Source of the DNA: Ideonella sp. MAG2
GTDB lineage: Bacteria; Pseudomonadota; Gammaproteobacteria; Burkholderiales; Burkholderiaceae_C
DNA: 64,000 nt
NCBI GenBank assembly: GCA_004359425.1
Contig: PTEU01000002.1
Location: 912,789 to 976,788 of the forward strand
Reading direction: 5' to 3'
Below, piece by piece: positions 7,715 to 15,445 of the stretch; the first letter of the stretch is position 1; each line of letters opens with the position of its first letter. The notes under the pieces were generated by a model. It was not told the origin of the DNA. It searched no databases and worked only from the letters and a program-made list of their open reading frames with translations. The position numbers were made by a program, and so were the translations under genes.

Positions 7715-8515
7715 TCAACACCGCCTGTGCTTCAGCGCTGGCAATTGCGTCCGCACCTCCGCAATGCGCTCATGGCTGATGTCGGCAAGGACCACGCCGG
7801 GGCCTTCGGCTTGTTGGGCGAGGATCTGGCCCCAGGGGTCGATGACCATGCTCTGGCCCCAGGTGCGGCGGCCGTTTTCGTGTTGGCCGCCTTGGCCGAT
7901 GGCCAGCACATAGCATTGGTTCTCTACCGCGCGGGTGCGCAGCAGCAGCTCCCAGTGGGCTTGGCCGGTGGTGTAGGTGAAAGCGGCGGGCACCACCAGC
8001 ACGTCGCAGGGCGGGTTCATCAGGCTGCGAAAGTGCTCGGGGAAGCGCAGGTCATAGCAGATCGATAAGCCAAGGCGGAAGCCTTCGGCCTCAAATGCCC
8101 GGGCTTGCGTGCCCGCCTCCAGCACGCGGCCTTCGTCATAGCTCTCGCGGCCGTTGTCAAAGGCGAAGAGATGGATCTTGTCGTAGCGGGCCACTTGCTG
8201 GCCTTGCGGATTCCACACCAGGGTGGTGTTGCGCACGCGGTTGGGCACTTCGGCATGCAGCGGCAGGGTGCCGCCGATCAACCACACGCCGTGCTCACGT
8301 GCGGCCTGGGCCAAGGCCTGCTGTAGCGGGCCGCTGCCTTCGGCTTCGGCGTGGGTCAGCTTGTCTTCATCACGGCGGCCCATCAGGCAAAAATACTCGG
8401 GCAGGGCCACCAACTTGGCCCCGGCCGCAGCGGCCTGGGCGATGAGTTGAACAGCGTCGGTGATGTTGCGGTCCACATCGGGCGTGGAGACCATTTGCAG
8501 GGCAGCGATTTTCAT
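7715..8515 (-). CDS. Nit1-type carbon-nitrogen hydrolase
   Basis: A 266-residue nitrilase-superfamily enzyme starting MKIAALQM. The catalytic triad is visible: Glu40 in ALPEYF, Lys in DKIHLF and Cys in SICYDLRFPE. The length and the RNTTLVWNPQG and RTRAVENQCYV segments fit the Nit1/NitB group, whose characterised members hydrolyse deaminated glutathione as a repair reaction in the cytoplasm. In Burkholderiales this gene commonly lies directly after the yhdP-type gene; here the nuclease island separates them by about 4 kb. An upstream in-frame TTG extends the frame but lacks conserved residues. Confidence 0.9.
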   Translation of the reverse strand: MKIAALQMVSTPDVDRNITDAVQLIAQAAAAGAKLVALPEYFCLMGRRDEDKLTHAEAEGSGPLQQALAQAAREHGVWLIGGTLPLHAEVPNRVRNTTLVWNPQGQQVARYDKIHLFAFDNGRESYDEGRVLEAGTQARAFEAEGFRLGLSICYDLRFPEHFRSLMNPPCDVLVVPAAFTYTTGQAHWELLLRTRAVENQCYVLAIGQGGQHENGRRTWGQSMVIDPWGQILAQQAEGPGVVLADISHERIAEVRTQLPALKHRRC

Positions 8516-8581
8516 GGCGCAAGCATAACGCCAAGCCCCTTCCGGCAGCGGCAACCGCCTCCGCAAGACTTCGGCATTGGA

Positions 8582-8935
8582 TCAAGGCGGTTTAGCGCCT
8601 GGCACCCGCGCCTCTGGGGGTAACTGAGACATCAGGATACGATCAAACCGATCCTGGAAATCTTCCTCGGCACCCAGCGCGCGCCACTGGGCCATGCGCG
8701 CTGCAAAGCCCTCGCGGTCATTGTTGCTGTGGAGCTGGAAGAGTCGAATCTCGGGCCACTTCTGCGCAAACCCCCAATCGAAAAAATTTGTGCCTTGGAT
8801 GAGGGCTTGCTCCAGGTCGCCCCACCACTGCCAGCAGCGCGTTGCCAGCGGTGTTGGCCAGGTGTCCATCACCTTGGGGCGGCAGGCCCACATGAACCGA
8901 TCTTCCATGGCGTCGCTCTCTTCGCGCCAATACAT
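8582..8935 (-). CDS. Small unrecognised protein of the nuclease-immunity island
   Basis: A 117-residue frame beginning MYWREESDAMEDRFMW, 13 bp after the stop of the SMI1-like gene and on the same strand. It is Trp-rich (WQWWGDLEQ, DWGFAQKWPEIRLFQL) with an acidic-basic helical end. I recognise no family. Close linkage behind two SMI1/KNR4-type genes suggests another immunity or accessory component of the nuclease island. A longer version starting at 9019 would overlap the previous gene and is rejected. Confidence 0.55.
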   Translation of the reverse strand: MYWREESDAMEDRFMWACRPKVMDTWPTPLATRCWQWWGDLEQALIQGTNFFDWGFAQKWPEIRLFQLHSNNDREGFAARMAQWRALGAEEDFQDRFDRILMSQLPPEARVPGAKPP

Positions 8936-8948
8936 CGCCGTCAGATTG

Positions 8949-10259
8949 TCAATGCAGCCAAGCCCACAGCCGAGGCTGCACATGCAACAGCGCTTCAGCG
9001 CGCTCCAGCACCAGCGCACAGCGGCCTTGCTGTACGGCCCGCAGCACCTCGGCGGCCTCCAAGGGCAGGCCCCGCCGCTTGAGCTCGCATTGCACCAGTG
9101 CGGGCAAGCTGCGCACCGCCTCTGGGTCTTGCAACATCACCACAGGCACATCCACCCATAGCAAGGCGGGCAGGTCGGCCTCGGCACTGCCCGCTGCCCA
9201 GCGGCGCAGGGCCGCCGACACGGAGGTGGAGCCATATTCCCAGCGCTTCAGCAAGACCATGCGTGGCACACCTCGGCCCCTCAGCCAGTCTTGCAAATAC
9301 GAAGCCTTTTTGCTGTCGTTCTCGTCGTCGGTCAGCCAAAGCGTGCTGTGGCAAGGGGATTCCTGCAGAGTGTGAATCAGACACAGCTTCTGGGCTTTCA
9401 ACAACTTCTGGGCATCCGGCGCTTTGGGCAGCGCCTGCTTTTGTGCTTGCAGCCACGTGCGCTCGCTGTCATGCAGCGCGGCCACTGCCGCCTCTATGCG
9501 CTCAGCGGGCAAAGCGTCTGGCGTAGTCTGGGCCAGGGCGTCTTTCTCTAGGCAGTGAGCCCAAGCTTGCAGCAGTTCTTCTGTGCCAGTAGTGGGCTCG
9601 TTCATGAACCACAAGGGGGGCAGTTGGTGCCCATGGCTGGGGCCTGTGGCCTCTTGCACACCCTGCCCTTGGCCGTGCCACACCGCATGCAATTGGGCCA
9701 ATAGTTCTAGCCAACACGAGGCTAACCAGCGGGGCGCGGTGGCCAGCTGCGGAATCCTGGGGTCGGAGACTTGAATGATTTGACCCGCTTGGCCTTCAGG
9801 TCCTGGGGCCATGTCCACACACAAGAAGCCGCCCTGGAACTCCACAATGGGCCACCAGTCTCGGTGCCACAGCAGGCTTTGCACACGGGGGTCAAGGGCT
9901 TCATTTGCGTCTGTGGGTGTCCAGGTGCTAGGGACTTTGCCCAGGTCAAACACGGTGGTGTTGAGCACCTGGCTGGTACGCATCATTTGCGCGAGGGGCA
10001 GCACCTTGGCCGGGTGCAGCCACAGGCCGCCATCTAGCCGCCTGTAGAAGGCGCGCAGCGCTGCGGGTAAGGGCAGGCCCAGCAGGGCTTGGGCCTGCTG
10101 AAGGGCCAGCAGGCCCACCCCCGCACTCTCATCAACGCAGCGAGACACCGCGCCAGAATTGCTGCGGTTGTAGAGGGTCAGAAGCGCGTCTTCAAACACA
10201 TCGATGCCGCGCAGCTCCACGGCGAGTTTGGGCTTTTGGGGGTCTTGGGGCAAGCGCAT
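8949..10259 (-). CDS. SMI1/KNR4 (SUKH) family protein with C-terminal extension
   Basis: A 436-residue protein. Residues about 40-190 carry the SUKH fold signature: LGLPLPAALRAFYRRLDGG, then WWPIVEFQGGFLCVDMAPGPEGQAGQII and a closing LELLAQL helix. SMI1/KNR4 proteins are the commonest immunity proteins of bacterial polymorphic toxins. The C-terminal half (from about residue 245) is a separate alpha/beta region I do not recognise, with LLWVDVPVVMLQDPEAV and CALVLERAEALL. It starts 3 bp after the stop of another SUKH gene, so the two are almost certainly cotranscribed and probably belong with the nuclease gene upstream. Confidence 0.75.
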   Translation of the reverse strand: MRLPQDPQKPKLAVELRGIDVFEDALLTLYNRSNSGAVSRCVDESAGVGLLALQQAQALLGLPLPAALRAFYRRLDGGLWLHPAKVLPLAQMMRTSQVLNTTVFDLGKVPSTWTPTDANEALDPRVQSLLWHRDWWPIVEFQGGFLCVDMAPGPEGQAGQIIQVSDPRIPQLATAPRWLASCWLELLAQLHAVWHGQGQGVQEATGPSHGHQLPPLWFMNEPTTGTEELLQAWAHCLEKDALAQTTPDALPAERIEAAVAALHDSERTWLQAQKQALPKAPDAQKLLKAQKLCLIHTLQESPCHSTLWLTDDENDSKKASYLQDWLRGRGVPRMVLLKRWEYGSTSVSAALRRWAAGSAEADLPALLWVDVPVVMLQDPEAVRSLPALVQCELKRRGLPLEAAEVLRAVQQGRCALVLERAEALLHVQPRLWAWLH

Positions 10260-10262
10260 CGG

Positions 10263-10886
10263 TTAAGCCTTCAGGGCTTTGAGGCCGTAGACTGTCTCGC
10301 CGTCTTTGGTCCAAGCTGCTTCGGCTTCGCTGTATTCGATACGCCCATGTTCGTAGGCGTCCACAATCAACCGCAACAGGTCTGCAAATGAGTCTGCCCA
10401 AACACGCGGTTCGTCTGCACCCTCGGCCGATTGGTTCATGATCTGCCCCCGCTTTCCCATTGGCCCGGGCTCGAGATCGCAGAATAGAAAGTCGGTAGTC
10501 CCGCTGGTGCCCACCAACAGGCGTTGCGGAGATGGAAAGTAGCCCAACGCAGGGAGCTGGTATTCGTCGGCAATGTCAGCAGCCTGACGCTGCGCATCGG
10601 CGTCATGGCTCCCACTGGCGTATTGCCAATCTGTCAGCAGCTCTTCAAGTGTCGGCCATGAGAAACCGGACGGAAACAGAGACCACCCCGCACCCCACTC
10701 GGGCTTGTGAGATTGGCCGTTAAAGCGCAAATAGGCGGCCCGTAAGTCATCAGGGAATTTCTGCCCCATCACGTTTTCTACAGCCGCCACCTGCTGCTCC
10801 GTCGCAGGTGGGTTCAGCCCCGGCAAGCCGTGGCTGGCGCTCATGTATTGGAACATTTGTGCTAGGCGATCCAGTAAATCATTCAT
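10263..10886 (-). CDS. SMI1/KNR4 (SUKH) family immunity-type protein
   Basis: A 207-residue single-domain SUKH protein: ATEQQVAAVENVMGQKFPDDLRAAYLRFNGQ, then LPALGYFPSPQRLLVG, DFLFCDLEPGPMGKRGQIMN and the terminal helix SFADLLRLIVDAYEHG. The family acts in the cytoplasm by binding and neutralising cognate toxins, often nucleases. It is the first gene after the NucA/NucB-type nuclease and is separated from it by a rho-independent terminator, so it may have its own promoter or rely on read-through. Specific immunity to that nuclease is inferred from position. Confidence 0.82.
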   Translation of the reverse strand: MNDLLDRLAQMFQYMSASHGLPGLNPPATEQQVAAVENVMGQKFPDDLRAAYLRFNGQSHKPEWGAGWSLFPSGFSWPTLEELLTDWQYASGSHDADAQRQAADIADEYQLPALGYFPSPQRLLVGTSGTTDFLFCDLEPGPMGKRGQIMNQSAEGADEPRVWADSFADLLRLIVDAYEHGRIEYSEAEAAWTKDGETVYGLKALKA

Positions 10887-10913
10887 TTGAGTAGCGCTGA
10901 GTGAATTAAGGAA

Positions 10914-10948
10914 GAAAAAGGGGAGCGCCCTCTCATTTCGCTCCCCTT
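10914..10948 (-). terminator. Rho-independent terminator after the nuclease gene
   Basis: A perfect 10-bp stem (AAGGGGAGCG at 10918-10927 with CGCTCCCCTT at 10939-10948) has an 11-nt loop and, read on the minus strand, a following TTTTTCTTCC tract. It lies 7 bp after the nuclease stop codon and 28 bp before the first SUKH gene. Confidence 0.88.
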
Positions 10949-10955
10949 AAACTAA

Positions 10956-12321
10956 TTATTTAATGTAGACCCAGAAATAGTCGTTATCGTCATTCATGTC
11001 CAGAACTCGTTGCGGCGTAAACAACTTGCTTAATAACTCATTGCCAGAGGCTGAGTTTTGCGCAGCATTGATATATTTCGCGGAAGTCGCCCCTGGGCTC
11101 CAACTGGCACCAGCATCGGATGAAGCGAACGGATATTCATCGCAACTGCAAACCGCACCAGGCAACTTGCAACTTGCAGACTCATTCGTGGGTTGGCGCA
11201 CATTAATCAGTGACGTAGATAATTTCTTTGAGCAAGCCGCGTTGCGACTGGCATTTTGCAGAGCTTCATCTTTCACTCTTCGCATTGGTACCGACCCTGG
11301 CCCAAACAAGCCCACCGCTTGTGTCCCCGGTGCCAACTTGAAGCCGCCCGCGGCAGGAGCGGTCATGCCAACACTTGAACCGGCCATTGCTTCGCGAATG
11401 TGTTCTGCGACCTCGGGATATGTGTTGGCATCCAACACAAAAACTGGCGCGGCATCGGGAAAGACGCAACCCGTTGATGTTGTGGTGGCCATTCCTTTGT
11501 CGCACCGTAATGAAGGCAAATCCGTCAACCCAGTAGGGAAGGTGAATTCTTGTATATACATATCGGAATCGTTGACTCGATATGTGAAACTATACGGAGC
11601 ATAAACAAATCGCAAATGACTTGCGGTATCAACCGATTGCCAAGTTATTGTTGAATTGTATTTATTGCTTTCATAGCCCAGTGTAGTTGCTCCTTGTGAA
11701 AAATTAACCTTTGCCGGGGTCGTAGATTTCCTGGTCGTGGTGATTTGGAGGTTGTAGGGAGTTCCTTTGCTGGTACCAATAGCAATTGTTGAAGGGAAGA
11801 CAGGGTTAAGAGTCAATGCAAAAGATGATCCTGGGCAAACAACACCACCTAGGCTTCCAACTTCACCCACCACACCGGCGTTTGACTTGACATCTCCGAT
11901 ACGAACTTTGAAAGACGACGCCATTTGGTTCGTAGCTGCGGCACCAAAGATCTGATAATAGGTACGGAAGCTCGCCTGACCTACCAAACAGGTCGCAATA
12001 GTCCGCCCGGTTGCCGGCGCTTTATAAGGCTCCCAAGTTTTGCCATCCACTGACTTCATCATGGTCATCTTAATGTCCTGTACCGCCGTATCATTTCCCA
12101 GCACGCACATCACATGTCGACTGCGAAGAGTTGCGGTATAGGGCACGGAATCCGTGACTTTTACAAACTCGGTATCCCAATTACAGGCTTTGGTTGTCGC
12201 CCAATCAGAGTCCCCCGGCATCGCCGCCATTGCGCCAAATGAGGCGACCGTGCCCAACAGTGCAGTCAGCAGGCGAGCGGATTTACCCCCCCCCCCGAAC
12301 GTTCCTCGATAAATTTTTCAT
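10956..12321 (-). CDS. Secreted NucA/NucB-type nuclease, frame-switched by poly-G
   Basis: The last about 150 residues match DNase NucA/NucB: TYPEVAEHIREAM, SRNAACSK, CSCDEYPFASSDAG (the catalytic DEYP-type motif), SAKYINAAQNSASGNELL and a final YFWVYI. The preceding about 270 residues are Cys-containing and unrecognised. The N-terminus shows a signal-peptide core KSARLLTALLGTVASFGAMA, but the ATG at 12321 is out of frame with it in this sequence because of the 11-G run at 12286-12296. Ten or thirteen G would join MKNLSRNVRGGG to the signal core. Without that, only a TTG at 12257 gives a product lacking most of the signal. Low GC and the neighbouring SUKH genes suggest a mobile toxin-immunity module. 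Confidence 0.8.
12286..12296 (-). repeat. Poly-G tract (11 G) in the nuclease signal-peptide region
   Basis: Eleven consecutive G on the coding strand lie 25 bases after the ATG. With 11 G the ATG frame reaches TAA directly after the tract; with 12 G it reaches TGA six codons after the tract; with 10 or 13 G it continues into the signal peptide and nuclease. This is the arrangement of slipped-strand phase-variation switches. Confidence 0.85.
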
Positions 12322-12343
12322 TGCTTAATGTCTTTCGTGTGAT

Positions 12344-12360
12344 CCACAGAGCCGCTGTGG
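12344..12360. promoter_or_regulatory. Inverted repeat upstream of the nuclease start
   Basis: CCACAG-AGCCG-CTGTGG is a perfect 6-bp dyad with a 5-bp spacer, centred 31 bp upstream of the nuclease ATG at 12321. It could be an operator or a 5'-leader hairpin. A possible -10 element (TATAGT on the minus strand) lies about 50 bp further upstream. The evidence is symmetry and position only. Confidence 0.35.
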
Positions 12361-12473
12361 CCCGGTCCGCTTGCTCTTGGGCAAATCGGCGAGCGCACTA
12401 TATCCACGAAAAACGGCCTGCCAGCCAGAGAGCGTGGGCCCTGTTGACTTCAGCGCACAGGGACAAACCCGGG

Positions 12474-15445
12474 CTATTGCGGTGCTGCGAGTGCTGCAGG
12501 CGCTGAGGACGCAGACGGTGCCGACGCGGGCGCATCCAGCAAAGCTGGCAAGCCCTCTCCGGGCTTGCGCTCCACGGCGTCGACCGTGGGCTCGCTCCAG
12601 GTGCCACCGATGGCAAACTCGCGGGTGCCGGCCTCGCGCAGCGGCTTGCGGAAGAGGTATTGCGCCAAGAAGGTGCCCAGGCCAATGGCTGGGTTGACGG
12701 CGGCATAAGCCAGAGACGCACCACCGGCGTTGATGTCGGGCACCACGAACATGCGGGCCTTCACAGCTTGAGTTGAGCCAGCTTGGCCGCCACTTTGGTG
12801 ACTTCGCCGCTGCGAGCCAAATGCCATTCAAGTTGACCGCGCATTTGCTCGCTGCGGACTTGACCCCGCCACACCTGCCCTTCGGCACGCAATTGGCGCT
12901 GCAATTGCATGTCCACATCCGTCCAGTGGCGCTGCGCAGCCAGCAGGTCTTGGATGCGCAACTGCACGGTGCTGGGCAGGTAGGCGGTGGCGTCGTCGTC
13001 TGCGGGTGCGCCGGGAGATGCGTGAGCAGCGGCCGCACCTGCTGGGGCACTGGCAGCAGGCCCCGGTGCAGCCAGCAAGGGCACGAGGGCTTGCTGCCAG
13101 GCTTCGAGATGGGCCTGGGGCACCTGCACCTCGGCGTTCACCCCGATGTCGGGTAATTTGAGCGGGGCCGATGCAGCCGCTCCCACCGCCCAGGCCCCGC
13201 GCAGCACTTTGGCCTGGCCGTCGGGCCAGGCGCGCTGTACTTGGCCGCTTAATTTTCCGCTCATATCAACCGTTAAAACTTCGCGCACTGGCGTACTGCC
13301 GTTGCTGGCCTGTGTGCGGCTCTGAACCTTGAGCGGCCAGCTCTCAGGGGCGGCTTTGCGCAGCGGCTCGGGCAGCGCCAGCGCCAGGCCCGTCAGCGGG
13401 CTCGTCAACTCAAAGCCCGTGCCCTCAGCGCCCATCTCCAGCCTCAGGTTGTAGGGGGCTTCGCCGCGCATCACCACGGCCAGCTTGGCGGGCAGGCTGA
13501 GCTGGGGGGTTTGGGCCAGGCCTTCTGCGCTGAAGCGGCCTTGCACCTCAAAGCGCAGGCGTCCGTCGGCGGCCGTGCCACCTGCCACCGTGGCTTCGCC
13601 GCCCGCCACTTGCACCACTGCTTGGTGGAGCGCGAGCTGCTGCTCGGTGAAGCTCACTTGGCCCCGGGCTTGAGACAGCAAGGGCAGGTCTGGCCGCAGG
13701 CTGATCTCATGGTCGGTCAAGCTCAGCTCACCTTTCACGCTGCTGCGCTCGGCAGCGTCCAGCGGCACTTTGAGCGCCAGTTGCAAGACGCCGTCGCCCG
13801 TGGCGGTGGTGTCATTCAAGGCTTGGTGCGTCCAGCCGTTGACGGGGGACTCGCGCACAAAGCGCAGCGCATCGTTCAGCGGGCCTGAAACGCTGCCACC
13901 AATCTCCAGCACAGGGCTGTGAACTAGGTTGGCAATGCGGCCCTCCACACCGGCCAAGCTCAGGCCCCAGAGTTGGCCGCGCGCCCCCTTGATGGCCATG
14001 GCGGTACGGTCAAACACCAGCTCGCCGCTGAGCTGGCTCAAGAAGAGGCCGGGGCTGCGGTGGCCTGCGCCAGCCCAGGCTTAAGGGTCCAGACCAAGCG
14101 GGTCGTGAAGCGCTGCAGCGGCACCACCGGCTCTTCAAACACGCCGGGGAAGATGAGCTGGCCGTTGTGCATGCTCAGCTTGGCTTCACCACCGGTCTCG
14201 GTGGCGTCCAGCTCGACATCGGCCTGCCGCCAGCCAGGGCGGCCCACGCTGCCACCGCCCGGTGCCGCCCGCGCTGCAATCGACAAGCCCGCACCCTTGG
14301 CTTGCAAGCGGTAATGGGCGGGGGCTTCGGGGTGTCCCTGCCAGCTCAGGCGCAGGCCTTCTATGCGGCCCTCAGGCTCGGTGTCCACCAGGCCTTGGCG
14401 CACATCGGCGGGCAAGGGCAGGCGGGTGGCCAAGCGAGCCAGCAGGGCCACATCCAGCCGGTCGGCCTCCAAGCGGCCGCCTGTCACTGGTTCTGTGGAG
14501 AGCCAGTCGTCTTGCAGCGTTTGGGCTTGGTCCAAGAACAAGGCCACGCGGCCATCGGGCCAGTGCTCGCCCTCGGCGGTGGTAAAGCGCAGGCGCTCGG
14601 CGGCGGCTTCCACGCCTTTGTCGCTGCGGGCAGCGGTCAAGCGGCCCACCACTTCGCTCAAGCCCAGCGGGGCCAAGGTGGGGGCCAGGCGCATCTGCAC
14701 CTCGTCCAGGGCAACGTCCAAGGCCATCTGGTGCCAGCGGCCCCGGCTCATGTCGAGCCAGAGGCGCAGCGCGCCATTGCCCTCGCGCAGGTCAAAGGGC
14801 AGGTTGACATAGCGGCGCAGGCTGGCCACGTCGGCCAGGGGCAGGTCGGCATAGACGGTGCCGGACCAGCGCCGCCAGTCACCCGCACGGCTGAACAAGG
14901 GCTGGCTAAAGCGGCCACGCAGGCTGAAGCGCTGGCCCCACTCGGCGGGCGGCGTGCCGTCCAGGCGGATCTCGTGCTCACGCAGGCCGTTGCGCACCAC
15001 CAGGTCAGCGTCTGTCAGCTCCAGCGGTGGGGCCATGCGCTTTTCGTCCACCCAGCGCACGGTGGCATGGCGGATCACAAACTCCCGCTGCTGAAAAAAC
15101 CAGTCGGCGGCGGAGTTTTCAGGCACAGCGGCCTGGGCGGCGGCGTCCATTTGCAAGCCGCCCACATGCAGGCGGCCCAGGGTATCGCGGCGGACTTCCA
15201 GCTCAGCCCCCGAGAGGTGCAACTGCGCAAAGATCAGCTTGAAGGCAAACAGGCTTTGCGGTGAGAGCGCTGCGTCCACCTGGGGCAGGCGCAGGGTTTC
15301 CCGGCCCTGGGCGTCGCTGAGCACCACATTGCTGAGGCGCAAAGCAGGCACCCAACTGCTGGACGCCGCCTCGATGTGCCCGATACGCACCTGCACCCCC
15401 AGCGCTCGGCTGGCCTGGGCTTCGATCTGGGGCCGCCACTGGTCA
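12474..15445 (-). pseudogene. yhdP/TIGR02099-type gene broken into three frames
   Basis: Three stretches of one AsmA-like YhdP-family protein lie in order but in three different frames. They are 15445-14038 (QWRPQIEAQASRALGVQVRIG to LVWTLKPG), 14041-12761 (GELVFDRTAMAIKGARGQLWG to KLAQLKL) and about 12775-12474 (MFVVPDINAGGASLAYAAVNP, FLAQYLFRKPL, GTWSEPTVDAV). Family members are about 1,250-1,400 residues, inner-membrane-anchored and linked to phospholipid transport to the outer membrane. Here the N-terminal membrane anchor and long internal segments at both junctions are missing. The divergent glnE is also truncated at the shared end. The gene cannot make a full protein. Confidence 0.85.
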
